Source: Myxococcaceae bacterium JPH2
GTDB taxonomy: Bacteria > Myxococcota > Myxococcia > Myxococcales > Myxococcaceae
DNA length: 64,000 nt
Assembly: GCA_016458225.1 (NCBI GenBank)
Contig: JAEMGR010000005.1
Span: 558,001 to 622,000 of the forward strand
Direction: 5' to 3'
The first letter of the stretch is position 1. Every line of letters begins with the position of its first letter. The notes below the pieces were generated by a model. The model saw only the letters and a list, made by a program, of their open reading frames with translations, was not told where the DNA came from and did not search any database. Shown here piece after piece: positions 35,187 to 43,185 of the stretch. The translations under genes were made by a program, and so were the position numbers.

Positions 35187-36298
35187 CGGCCCGCCCTCCG
35201 CAGCGAGGCGACGTCACTCTCCAGTCCCGCCAGGAACGCGCCGGGCTCACACAGCGCACGGGCTCGCGCGGGCCCCGCGCTCCCCAGTGTCTCGCGCAGC
35301 GCCGCGTCCCCGATGAGCCGGCGCAGCGCACCCGCCAGCGCCTCCGCGTCAGGCTGTACGAGCACGCCACACGAACCATCCACGATCTCAAGCGGCCCAC
35401 CGAGCGCGGTCGTCACCACCGGCAGCCCGGCCTGCAAGGCCTCGACGAACGCCAGCCCGAAGGGCTCCGCTCCCGTGTTGGGCTGACAGTGCATCTCCGC
35501 CGCGCGCAACAGCCGCGGGACATCCGAGCGCTGCCCCAGGAAACGCACCCGCGCCCCGAGCCCCAACTCCTCGGCCCGCGCGCGCAGCGAATCCAGGTAC
35601 GCCTCTTCCTCCGGCCGCTGCGCCCCGCCAATCACCCACGCTCGCCAGCGAGGCACGTCGCGCAATTGGCCCAGGGACTCCAGCAGCAGCCGCTGCCCCT
35701 TCCACTCCTGCATGCGGCTGGCCTGGACGATGACGACGTCCTCATCGCTCGCGCCCAGCTCCGCGCGCAGCGACCCACGCGCGTCAGCGGACAGGGGCTC
35801 GGCGGTGGCGGCCAGCGGCGGGTGACGCACGCGGTGCGGCGTGCGCGGATACACGTTCGGCAGCGTCGCCGCCGAGTACCTGCTGTTCGACAGCGCGAGG
35901 TCCGGCTCGGTGACGCGCGCCCATCGCTCCAGCCAATGCGCGCCTTGCAGCGCATCGTGCTGATAGAAAATCAGCGGCACACCCGCCGAGCGCGCCACCG
36001 GACCGAAGAGCGCCTGCGGCCACGCCGCGTGACACACCACCGCCGCGAAGTCCTCGCGCTTCAGCAGCCGCATCAACTCGCGACGCGCGTTCCACACGGA
36101 CCAGGGCCGGCTCACCTTCACCGGGCCAAGCAGGTGCACCCGCGCGCCGGCCTCGCGCAGCTCCGAGGCCACGCGTCCCTCGAAGCACAGCGCGAACTCG
36201 TGCCGGCGTCCGCCGTCGCGAGCCGCGTCCGCCAGCGCCACCGTGCGCAGGAAGACCTCGATGCCTCCATAGAGATTGCCGCTGGAGACGTGCAGCAC
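35183..36298 (-). CDS. GT4-type glycosyltransferase
   Basis: A 371-residue GT-B transferase starting at GTG 36298, 14 nt behind the upstream glycosyltransferase. N-terminal LHVSSGNLYGGIEVFLRTV carries the GGI(E) loop. A His-containing segment (VPLIFYQHDALQGAHWLER) matches GT4 acceptor regions. The donor half has IVQASRMQEWKGQRLLLESL, EPFGLAFVEALQAGLPVV with E-x7-E, and GVLVQPDAEALAGAL. A plausible sugar-adding enzyme for the same repeat unit. Confidence 0.87.
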   Translation of the reverse strand: MLHVSSGNLYGGIEVFLRTVALADAARDGGRRHEFALCFEGRVASELREAGARVHLLGPVKVSRPWSVWNARRELMRLLKREDFAAVVCHAAWPQALFGPVARSAGVPLIFYQHDALQGAHWLERWARVTEPDLALSNSRYSAATLPNVYPRTPHRVRHPPLAATAEPLSADARGSLRAELGASDEDVVIVQASRMQEWKGQRLLLESLGQLRDVPRWRAWVIGGAQRPEEEAYLDSLRARAEELGLGARVRFLGQRSDVPRLLRAAEMHCQPNTGAEPFGLAFVEALQAGLPVVTTALGGPLEIVDGSCGVLVQPDAEALAGALRRLIGDAALRETLGSAGPARARALCEPGAFLAGLESDVASLRRAGR

Positions 36299-36312
36299 AC
36301 GCGGGGCCGAGC

Positions 36313-37551
36313 TCAGGACGCGCCTCCCGCCGCGCGAGGCAAGGACACGTCAGTGGGCGACACCACCGGCGCGGGCCGTCCGAGCGCCTCCGCGTAGAAC
36401 ACCAGGCTGCGCGACGCCATCACATCGTGTCGGAACTCCGCCACCGCGCGCTTCCTCGCGGCCTGCCCCAAGCGCTCGGCCAACCCTGGCTCTTCCAACA
36501 GCCGCCGCGACGCCAAGGCCAGCGCCAGCGCGTCCCCCACCAGAACCGTCAGCCCCGTCAGCCCGTCCTGGCTCACCCAGGGCACACCCGAGTGAGGAAT
36601 GGCGGTGTTGATGACAGGCAACCCGCTGGCCATGGCCTCCACCTGTGACAAGCCATACGCCTCGCTGCGTGCATTGCTCGGGAACCACAAGGCCGTGGCC
36701 GCGCGATAAGCGCCTCGCAGCGCGTCCGGAGACAGATACCCCGCCCACGTCACGCGCGACTCGACGCCCAAGGCCCGCGCACGCGCACGGCCGGACTCCG
36801 CCAGCGGCCCCTCGCCCACCACCAACAGGCGCCCAGGCACGCGCGTCAGTGCCTCCAGCGCGGTGAACAAGCCCTTGTAGTAGACGAGCCGGCCCACCAT
36901 CAGCCACAGCGGTCCACCGTGCGCCCGCTCACGCGCCTCGGCGTCGAGCACCGCCGACGAAGGCTCCAAGAAGGGCGCAACATCAATGCCCAGCGGCAGC
37001 GCCCGCACCTTGCGGTGGAACATCCGCAGGAGCGGCGAGCCTTGGACATACGCCTCGCTGGTGGAGAACACCCGGCGAGCCCGTGCATAGGCGATGGCCT
37101 CGAAGGGCCGAAAGAGCGCACCCGCGATGCGCTGACGGATGACGTCACTGTGATGCGTGATGAAGAGTGGTGGCAGCCGAGGCAGTGCGTCCAGCGCGAG
37201 CGTGAGCGTGGGATTGGGCGTGTGCAGGTGCAGCACGTCCACGCCTCGGGACAACGCGCGGCGCAGCACGCGCGGCAGATCCACCATCACGTCCATGCGC
37301 GCCACGGACGCCTGCCGGCCCAGCCGCACCACACGAACCAAGCCGTCCCACTCCTCGCGCGTCGCGCTGCGGCCTCGGAACTCGTGGCTCGTGTCCCCTT
37401 CATCCGCCGAGTGGTTGGCGACGAGCACCTCCACCTGGGCGCCGAGCGCGGCCTGCTCCCGCGCCAGCGTCTGGACATGCCCTTCCATGCCACCCGACGC
37501 GGGCGGATAGAACTTGCCCAGGTGCAGCACCCGCAGGCCGGCCGCCGTCAC
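36313..37551 (-). CDS. GT4-type glycosyltransferase
   Basis: A 412-residue GT-B transferase. It starts at GTG 37551, which overlaps the wzc stop by 4 nt (GTGA); a long open frame further upstream lies inside wzc. N-terminal LRVLHLGKFYPPASGGMEGH has the GGME loop, then VDVLHLHTPNPTLTLAL and PLFITHHSDVIRQ. The donor half has LPLGIDVAPFLEPS, LMVGRLVYYKGLFTALEAL, RSEAYGLSQVEAMASGLPVI with E-x7-E. Coupled translation with the chain-length/tyrosine kinase gene suggests it acts in the same complex. Confidence 0.88.
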   Translation of the reverse strand: MTAAGLRVLHLGKFYPPASGGMEGHVQTLAREQAALGAQVEVLVANHSADEGDTSHEFRGRSATREEWDGLVRVVRLGRQASVARMDVMVDLPRVLRRALSRGVDVLHLHTPNPTLTLALDALPRLPPLFITHHSDVIRQRIAGALFRPFEAIAYARARRVFSTSEAYVQGSPLLRMFHRKVRALPLGIDVAPFLEPSSAVLDAEARERAHGGPLWLMVGRLVYYKGLFTALEALTRVPGRLLVVGEGPLAESGRARARALGVESRVTWAGYLSPDALRGAYRAATALWFPSNARSEAYGLSQVEAMASGLPVINTAIPHSGVPWVSQDGLTGLTVLVGDALALALASRRLLEEPGLAERLGQAARKRAVAEFRHDVMASRSLVFYAEALGRPAPVVSPTDVSLPRAAGGAS

Positions 37552-39740
37552 GAGTGCGCCACCCCATCCTTGGACTCGTCCGCGTACTGGCCATAACCCT
37601 GATAGGCCATGTACGCGTCGTTGTAGCGCTGGGCGCGCAGGTCCACGTCGTTGAGGATGGCCCCGTACATGCGCGCCTGCACATCCGCCAGCGAGCGCAG
37701 CGCGCGCCGCGCGGACTCGCGGTTCGTGCGTCCGGCCTTCAGCACCAGCACCACGCCATCGCTCTGCGTGGCCAGCACCGCGGCGTCCGCCACCGCGTTG
37801 AGCGGCGGGCTGTCCAGGATGATGCGGTCGAACCGCTCCGAGGCCGCGCGCAAGAGGTCCGCGAACGCCCGCGTGTGGAGCAGCTCCGCCGGATTGGGCG
37901 GCAGCGGACCGCACGGCAGCACGAAGAGGTTGGGCACCTCGGTGCTCTTCACCGCCGCCTCCAGCGAGCCCTCGCCCACCACGAGCGAGCTGATGCCCAT
38001 CTCGTTGGGCACGCCGAACGCGCGGTGCAGCCGAGGCCGCCGCATGTCCGTGTCCAGCAGCAGCACGCGATTGCCGCTCTGGGCCATGGCCACGCCCAGA
38101 TTGATGCACGTGGTGGACTTGCCCTCCTGCGGCCCGCTGGAGGTGATGACCATCGTCTTGAAGGGCTTGTCCGGCGACATGAACAGCAGGTTCGTCCGGA
38201 TGGCGCGGCAGCACTCCGCCACCGAGGACTTCGGCTCGCGGTGCACGTACAAGTCGCGCTCCTTGGGCTGCTTGCCTCCCTCGATGCGCGGCACCACGCC
38301 CAGGAACGCGAGCCCCAGCCGCTCCTCCACGTCCGCCTGCGAGGACACGCTGTTCTCCAGGAGGTCCAGGAGCAGCGCCACGCCCAGGCCCGCGAGCAGG
38401 CCCAGCACCAGCCCCACCATCAGGTTGCGCCGCACATTGGGGCGCACCGGGGCAAAGGCGGGCCGCGCCGCGTCCAGCACGCGCACGTTGCTCGTGCGCA
38501 GGAGGCCCGACAGCTCGATGTCCTTCAGGCGCTTGAGCACCAGCTCATACAAACGCTGGTTGTTGTCCGACTCGCGCTTGAGCCGGTCGAACTCGATGGA
38601 CTTCTTGTTCACCACGAAGGCCTCGGCCTTCGCCGTCTCCAACAGCTTCTCCAGGTTGCGCTCCTGCGCCACGGCCTCCGCGAGCGCCGTCTCCGCCGCG
38701 CGCACCACGTTGTTGAGGCTCTTGAGCAGGTCCTCGCGCATCACCGCCAGCTTGCGGGTGCACTCGAGGAGCTTGGGGTGTTCGGGCAGATAGCGCTCGG
38801 TCAGCTCCGCGCACACGCCACGCTGTTCCACGTAGCGCGACTTGAGCTCCTGGATGGGGCCGTCCTTGGCACCGGGCAGCGCCTCCGCCCACGTCTCATC
38901 ATCCCCCGCGGACTTGCGCAGCTGACGGATGGCATCCACGCGGGCCTGCTGCTCGGCGATGCGCGTGCGCACCTCGGTGAGCTTCAGGTTGTATGTGTTG
39001 ATGCGCTCGCTGACGATGCTCATCCGTGACTCCAGCGACGTGGACAACATGTCCGCGTCCTTCTTGAAGTCATAGACAGCCATCTCGCTCGTCTTGGATT
39101 GGTGCGCCAGCTCGTCGAGCCGCCCCTCCAACCAGCTCCGCGCGTCTTCCGTCATCCGCAGCTTGAGGGCCAGGTTCTCCGCCATGTACGCGGCGGCCAC
39201 CTCGTTGGCCAGGAGCGCCGCGCGAGGAGGGTCTCCGTCCTCCACGGCGATGTTCATCACCCGCGAGTCCTTCTCCGGCAGCACGCGGATGCGGTGCTGG
39301 AGCATGTCCACCGCGTCCGTGGCCTGCATGGCCTGCACGCGCGCCGTCTCGTTCTGGATGTGCGCCAGCCCGAGGAAGGCCGCGTCGTTGCTCAGCCCCA
39401 GCTTGTCCACCACGCGGCTGGCCACGGCGCGCGAGGTGATGATCTCACTCTGGGTGGCGTAGTACTCCTTGTTGAACCAGTAGTTGCTGCGCTCCTCCCC
39501 CATCACTTCCTTCACCTCGCCATCCAGGATGCGGGGCGCGGTGACGTCGATGATGAGCGAGGTGCTGGCCGCGTAGACCTTGGGCTGGCGCAGCGTGTAG
39601 GCCGAGGCGACCGCCGCGACGATCGCGGCGACCCCGAGCACCACCCACTTGCGCCGCCACAGCGCACGCGCGCGCTGCACCAAGGCTGAAGGCGTCAGGC
39701 CACCCGAGGGGGCAGCCGGTTCGAACAGGCTTCCTTCCAC
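37548..39740 (-). CDS. wzc: Wzc-type polysaccharide co-polymerase with BY-kinase domain
   Basis: A 730-residue inner-membrane protein that controls chain length and export and autophosphorylates on tyrosine. TM1 lies at about 32-50. A periplasmic coiled-coil region runs from residue about 65 to 440. TM2 (LMVGLVLGLLAGLGVALLL) is followed by the cytoplasmic BY-kinase: Walker A SSGPQEGKST (534-543), Walker A' VLLLDTDMRRPRLH, Walker B IILDSPP. The C-terminus has a Tyr cluster (RYNDAYMAYQGYGQY; Tyr706, 710, 713, 716, 719), the autophosphorylation tail. GTG 39740 is chosen because GGGAG lies 6 nt upstream. Co-polymerase and kinase are fused in one chain. It resembles M. xanthus BtkB/WzcB, from memory. 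No partner phosphatase is visible in the window. Confidence 0.93.
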   Translation of the reverse strand: MEGSLFEPAAPSGGLTPSALVQRARALWRRKWVVLGVAAIVAAVASAYTLRQPKVYAASTSLIIDVTAPRILDGEVKEVMGEERSNYWFNKEYYATQSEIITSRAVASRVVDKLGLSNDAAFLGLAHIQNETARVQAMQATDAVDMLQHRIRVLPEKDSRVMNIAVEDGDPPRAALLANEVAAAYMAENLALKLRMTEDARSWLEGRLDELAHQSKTSEMAVYDFKKDADMLSTSLESRMSIVSERINTYNLKLTEVRTRIAEQQARVDAIRQLRKSAGDDETWAEALPGAKDGPIQELKSRYVEQRGVCAELTERYLPEHPKLLECTRKLAVMREDLLKSLNNVVRAAETALAEAVAQERNLEKLLETAKAEAFVVNKKSIEFDRLKRESDNNQRLYELVLKRLKDIELSGLLRTSNVRVLDAARPAFAPVRPNVRRNLMVGLVLGLLAGLGVALLLDLLENSVSSQADVEERLGLAFLGVVPRIEGGKQPKERDLYVHREPKSSVAECCRAIRTNLLFMSPDKPFKTMVITSSGPQEGKSTTCINLGVAMAQSGNRVLLLDTDMRRPRLHRAFGVPNEMGISSLVVGEGSLEAAVKSTEVPNLFVLPCGPLPPNPAELLHTRAFADLLRAASERFDRIILDSPPLNAVADAAVLATQSDGVVLVLKAGRTNRESARRALRSLADVQARMYGAILNDVDLRAQRYNDAYMAYQGYGQYADESKDGVAHS

Positions 39741-39746
39741 GTCTCT

Positions 39747-39751
39747 CTCCC
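39747..39751 (-). promoter_or_regulatory. Ribosome binding site deciding the wzc start
   Basis: GGGAG on the minus strand lies 6 nt before GTG 39740. Longer open sequence upstream would start inside the divergent promoter region. Confidence 0.5.
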
Positions 39752-39909
39752 GGAGCACATCTGGCGAGGCGCGCCAGCCCGGCGTCGCCGCCCCGACCTG
39801 CACCCACACCCGCTCGAATATCCGGACCGAGCGTGCAACGTCCCCGCCGGGTTGTCCATCGTCCCGGCACTGCTTGGACGCTCCTCGTCCATTCGGCCCC
39901 ACAGCAGGC

Positions 39910-39925
39910 TGGCACACTCCAGGCG
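39910..39925 (+). promoter_or_regulatory. Possible sigma-54 type -24/-12 element before the GT2-methyltransferase fusion
   Basis: The sequence TGGCAC, 5 nt, then AGGCG gives a perfect -24 box and a GC at the -12 position with the correct 10-nt GG-GC spacing. The -12 box (AGGC) is weak against TTGC. The next gene starts at 39949. Only a suggestion. Confidence 0.22.
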
Positions 39926-39948
39926 TGCCTGTGCTACTCACCCCCGCC

Positions 39949-41295
39949 ATGAGTCTGTCGCTCTCCGTCATTCTTCCCTACGACGCCAGCACCGCAGGGG
40001 CCGCGGCTCGCTTCGCGCGGGCTCTGTCCGGAAAGGCACAGGTCGTCCTCGCGGGTGACGGCCCCATGGACGTGCCCCCTGTGCCTGGAGTCGAAGGCGT
40101 CGTCGCGCCTGGCGGGAAGGGAGCGGCCCTGCGCGCCGCGCTGCCCCTGGTGAAGGGGGACGTGACAGTCATCCAGGACCCCGACATCGCCTACGCGCTG
40201 GATGTCTATGACACGCTGGTGCGCCCCATCCTCGACGACACGGCGGATGGCGTCTTCGGCCGTCGGCCCGGCCTGGCCCCCGAGCTGTGGGCGGATCGCG
40301 CGCTCGGAGGCGTCACCCGCTTCGTCACCGACGTGCCCCTGACGGATCCGCTCACCGGACTGCGCGCCTTCCGCACCGAGGCCCTGCGCGCCATCCACCT
40401 CACCAGTGACGACGAGGCCGTCGACGCGGAGCTGGTGGTGAAGCTGGCCGCCCACCTCTTCCGACTCACCGAGATATCCCTGCCACCGCTGCAGGGGACT
40501 CCGAAGCGCCCGGTGGCCACGCACCTCGCGCGGCTGCGCACGCTGATGCGCTACGCCACCGTGCGAGACGACGCGGACAACCAACACGAGGGTTACTCCA
40601 CGCTGGAGCGCATGGACGGCGCCACCCACTACAACCAGTGGTTGGGCCGCCGGTTCCGCGAGCACCTCGGGCGCCGCGTGCTGGAGATTGGCGCGGGCAT
40701 CGGCACCATCACGCGCGAGCTGGAGTCCGGCGCCGAGCTGCTCGTCGCGTTGGAGGTCGAGCGCTTCTACGTGGACCGGCTGAAGAACATGTTCCGCGGC
40801 AAGCCCCACGTGCGGCCCTACCTGTCCGACGTGGCGCTGGCGGACTGGGAAGCCCTGAAGGCCGAGCACCTGGACACCATCGTCCTCTCCAACGTGCTGG
40901 AGCACATCCCGGACGACGCGGCGGCCGTGCGTCGCTTCCGGCAAATCCTCGCATCGGAGGGCCGCGTGCTCATCCTGGTGCCCGCGCTGCCCTCGCTCTT
41001 CGGCGCCATCGACGAAGCCGTGGGCCACTACCGCCGCTACACGCCGGACTCGCTGCGCGCGCTCCTGGAGACCAATGGCTTCGAGGTGGAGCGGCTGGAG
41101 TGGATGAACCTGGTGGGCCTGCCGGGTTGGTTCCTCAACAGCCGCATCCTGCGCCGCCGCGCGGTGCCCAAGCTCCAGCTCCGCATGTATGACGCGCTCG
41201 CGCCTCTCTTCGCCCAGGCGGAGCGGAACGTGAAACTGCCTGTGGGAATGAGCCTGTTCGCCGTGGCGCGCGTCACCGGAGACGCCGCGCCGTGA
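39949..41295 (+). CDS. GT2-like domain fused to SAM methyltransferase
   Basis: A 448-residue two-domain protein. Residues 1 to about 205 resemble dolichol-phosphate-mannose-synthase-like GT2 enzymes: LSVILPYDAST, GGKGAALRAALPLVKGD and VIQDPDIAYALDVYDTLVRP, though the nucleotide-binding first part (VLAGDGPMDVPP) is unusual and the metal site reads DPD. From about 205, HYNQWLGRRFREHLGRRVLE leads to a methyltransferase: motif I VLEIGAGIGTITREL (245-259), ALEVERFYVDRL, LDTIVLSNVLEHIPDD, GRVLILVPALPSLFGAIDEA. It overlaps the next gene by 4 nt. The combination may add and then methylate a sugar on a polyprenyl carrier; the order of reactions is inference. Confidence 0.82.
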   Translation: MSLSLSVILPYDASTAGAAARFARALSGKAQVVLAGDGPMDVPPVPGVEGVVAPGGKGAALRAALPLVKGDVTVIQDPDIAYALDVYDTLVRPILDDTADGVFGRRPGLAPELWADRALGGVTRFVTDVPLTDPLTGLRAFRTEALRAIHLTSDDEAVDAELVVKLAAHLFRLTEISLPPLQGTPKRPVATHLARLRTLMRYATVRDDADNQHEGYSTLERMDGATHYNQWLGRRFREHLGRRVLEIGAGIGTITRELESGAELLVALEVERFYVDRLKNMFRGKPHVRPYLSDVALADWEALKAEHLDTIVLSNVLEHIPDDAAAVRRFRQILASEGRVLILVPALPSLFGAIDEAVGHYRRYTPDSLRALLETNGFEVERLEWMNLVGLPGWFLNSRILRRRAVPKLQLRMYDALAPLFAQAERNVKLPVGMSLFAVARVTGDAAP

Positions 41296-42992
41296 GCGCC
41301 GCGCCCGAGCCCGTGACCGCTGGGGCGCCCCCCGCCGAGTCTCCCGGCGCGCCCGCTCCCAATGCCACGCCTCGGGCCATCGGAATGCCGCGCGCGGCGT
41401 GGGCCGCCATGGCGGCGCTGTACCTCTTGCTGTTTCCCTACCATCCCGGACTCCGCTCTCCGAACGAGCTGTGCCGGCTGTGGCAGACCCGGGCGCTGGT
41501 GGAGTACGGCACGCTCGACATCAACGGCGCGCTGCGGGACTACGGGCCGGTGGGCGACCTGTCCGTGAAGGACGGGAAGTACTACCCCTCCAAGGCGCCC
41601 CTGCTGTCATTCGCCGCGGTGCCCGTGTACGCCGCGCTGCGAGCCCTGGGCGGAGGCTATCGCTACGCGGTGCCCGAGGTCCCCCTCGTCTTCTTCACGC
41701 GGCTGCTGCTCACCGTCCTGCCCACGCTCGTCCTGCTGTGGCTCGTGCGCCGCTTCCTTGGGGCCCACCTGTCCGCCCGCGTCGCGGACGCCGTCACGCT
41801 GACCTACGCCCTGGGCTCGCTGGCGTTCAGCTACTCGCTGCTCTTCATGAGCCACCAGACGACCGCGGTGCTGCTCTTCGCGGGCTTCTACGCGCTCTGG
41901 AGGCTCGCGCGGGGCGAGTGGCGTGAGCGGGGCTACCTCGTGGCGGGAGCCTGTGCCGGAGCCACGGTCGCCGCCGAGTACACGGGCGCGCTGGGCGTGC
42001 TCGGGTTGATTCTCTACGCGGTCCTCACGCTGCTCTCGGGCGAAGGCCCGTGGGCGGCGCGCGCACGACGGCTGGCGCGCGCGACAGGGCTCGCCGCGCT
42101 GGGGGCGCTGCCCTTCGTGGTGGGGCTGATGCTCTACCACCAGGCAACGTTCGGACACCCGCTGGAGACGGGCTACAAGCACCTCAACGACTCGGCCTAT
42201 CAGCCGTGGCACCTGGGTGGATTCCTGGGCATCCGCACGCCGGATCCGCGCGCCTTCGCCCTGTCCTTCTTCTCTCCGCTGCGGGGCCTGTTCACCCTGT
42301 CGCCGTTCCTGCTGCTCGCGCTCCCCGGGCTCGTGCTGCTGAAGCGGCAGGCGCGCGAGGCCGCGTCGCTGCGTCCGCTGCTCTGGCTCACCGCTGCGCT
42401 GCTGGTGGGCTACACGTACTTCACCTCGTCCTTCTCGTATGACTCGTGGGGCTGGACCACGGGCCCCCGTCACCTGACGGGCCTGGTGCCGTTCCTCCTG
42501 CTGCCCGTGGGACTCGTGCTGGAGCGAGTGCGCGACGCCTCGCGCCCGCTCACCCGAGGCATCGCGGCCATGGCCTGCGCGACGTCCGTCCTCTTCACCG
42601 GGTTGGCCACCTTCATCAACTACATCCCCGATGACGTCTCGACGCCGCTGTTCGGACTCGCCGAGCCGCTGCTCAGCGCCGGCTACTTCCCGCCCAGCGT
42701 GCTCGACTTCCTCGGTGTCCCGTCGCAGGTGGCGGGGCTCGCGATGCTCGCGCTGCTCGTCGGCGTGGCCGTGAGCCTCTTCGTCGAGCTGGGCCGGACA
42801 CCGGACACGGGACGCCGTCTCGCGCCGAGCGTCTGGATCGCCGGGCTCGTCACCGTGGGACTCCTGGGCGCGGCGCAGGCGCTGGCCACGCGCGGAGACA
42901 CCGCGGACCGCAACGCGGTGCGCTTCCTCCAGTCCGTCTGGTTGACCCCTCCCCACGGGGCTGTGTCGTTCTGGCCCCGTACGGGAGAGTGA
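41292..42992 (+). CDS. GT-C-like polytopic membrane glycosyltransferase candidate
   Basis: A 566-residue integral-membrane protein starting at GTG 41292 (overlaps the fusion gene by 4 nt). The first half has a hydrophobic segment, then a loop SPNELCRLWQTRALVEYGTL and VGDLSVKDGKYYPSKAPLL, which resemble PMT/ArnT-like proteins with acidic residues in the first periplasmic loop. About 10-11 hydrophobic segments follow (LLFAGFYALWRLARG, LGLILYAVLTLL, LFTLSPFLLLALPGLVLL and others). A GT2 of the polyprenyl-phosphate-sugar-synthase type is the previous gene, so this may be the matching periplasmic sugar transferase. No perfect GT-C signature is seen; medium confidence. Confidence 0.65.
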   Translation: MSAAPEPVTAGAPPAESPGAPAPNATPRAIGMPRAAWAAMAALYLLLFPYHPGLRSPNELCRLWQTRALVEYGTLDINGALRDYGPVGDLSVKDGKYYPSKAPLLSFAAVPVYAALRALGGGYRYAVPEVPLVFFTRLLLTVLPTLVLLWLVRRFLGAHLSARVADAVTLTYALGSLAFSYSLLFMSHQTTAVLLFAGFYALWRLARGEWRERGYLVAGACAGATVAAEYTGALGVLGLILYAVLTLLSGEGPWAARARRLARATGLAALGALPFVVGLMLYHQATFGHPLETGYKHLNDSAYQPWHLGGFLGIRTPDPRAFALSFFSPLRGLFTLSPFLLLALPGLVLLKRQAREAASLRPLLWLTAALLVGYTYFTSSFSYDSWGWTTGPRHLTGLVPFLLLPVGLVLERVRDASRPLTRGIAAMACATSVLFTGLATFINYIPDDVSTPLFGLAEPLLSAGYFPPSVLDFLGVPSQVAGLAMLALLVGVAVSLFVELGRTPDTGRRLAPSVWIAGLVTVGLLGAAQALATRGDTADRNAVRFLQSVWLTPPHGAVSFWPRTGE

Positions 42993-42994
42993 CA

Positions 42995-43006
42995 GCCCCG
43001 CGGGGC
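42995..43006. repeat. GC-rich perfect palindrome after the GT-C-like gene
   Basis: GCCCCGCGGGGC is a 12-nt perfect palindrome beginning three bases after the stop codon. A hairpin of only about 4 bp is possible, so it is a poor terminator by itself. Confidence 0.35.
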
Positions 43007-43015
43007 AATGCGCCT

Positions 43016-43028
43016 CGCAAAGTTTGCG
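43016..43028 (+). promoter_or_regulatory. Candidate operator palindrome upstream of pilus operon A
   Basis: CGCAAA G TTTGCG is a perfect 6+1+6 palindrome, 157 nt before the first pilX ATG. Together with its flank it reads CTCGCAAAGTTTGC. The same motif with C in the centre precedes operon B (51595-51605). The match of 13 of 14 bases at two homologous operons suggests a shared regulator site. Confidence 0.55.
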
Positions 43029-43037
43029 CGGTACGCA

Positions 43038-43057
43038 CGGCTTGTCATCGCAAGCCG
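43038..43057. promoter_or_regulatory. Hairpin in the leader of pilus operon A
   Basis: CGGCTTG and CAAGCCG form a perfect 7-bp stem around the loop TCATCG. It starts 9 nt after the palindrome and lies 128 nt before the pilX ATG. It could be a terminator of the GT-C gene, an operator or an RNA structure; I saw no equivalent in operon B. Confidence 0.4.
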
Positions 43058-43185
43058 CGTCGCTCCATACCCAGCCCTTAAAGACAAACACCCGCAACTG
43101 CTGCGCGGGACTCCCGTCTCGAACGGGCCCGTGGCTTGCTGAATCTCCAGGGCCCGCCTCCGCCCAGCCGGCGAGGAGTCCTGCG

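Noticed and set aside
33735-35486. A plus-strand open frame of 583 codons opposite the Wzy-like gene
   Set aside because: Gln/Arg/His-rich antisense translation; the minus strand encodes a membrane protein with family features.
37552-38214. An upstream extension of the glycosyltransferase gene at 36313 to an earlier start
   Set aside because: That stretch lies inside the wzc coding region in another frame; the GTGA overlap at 37548-37551 is the natural start.
42995-43006. GCCCCGCGGGGC as the terminator of the GT-C-like gene
   Set aside because: The palindrome has no loop, so only a short 4-bp hairpin can form, and no T-tract follows. Listed only as a repeat.
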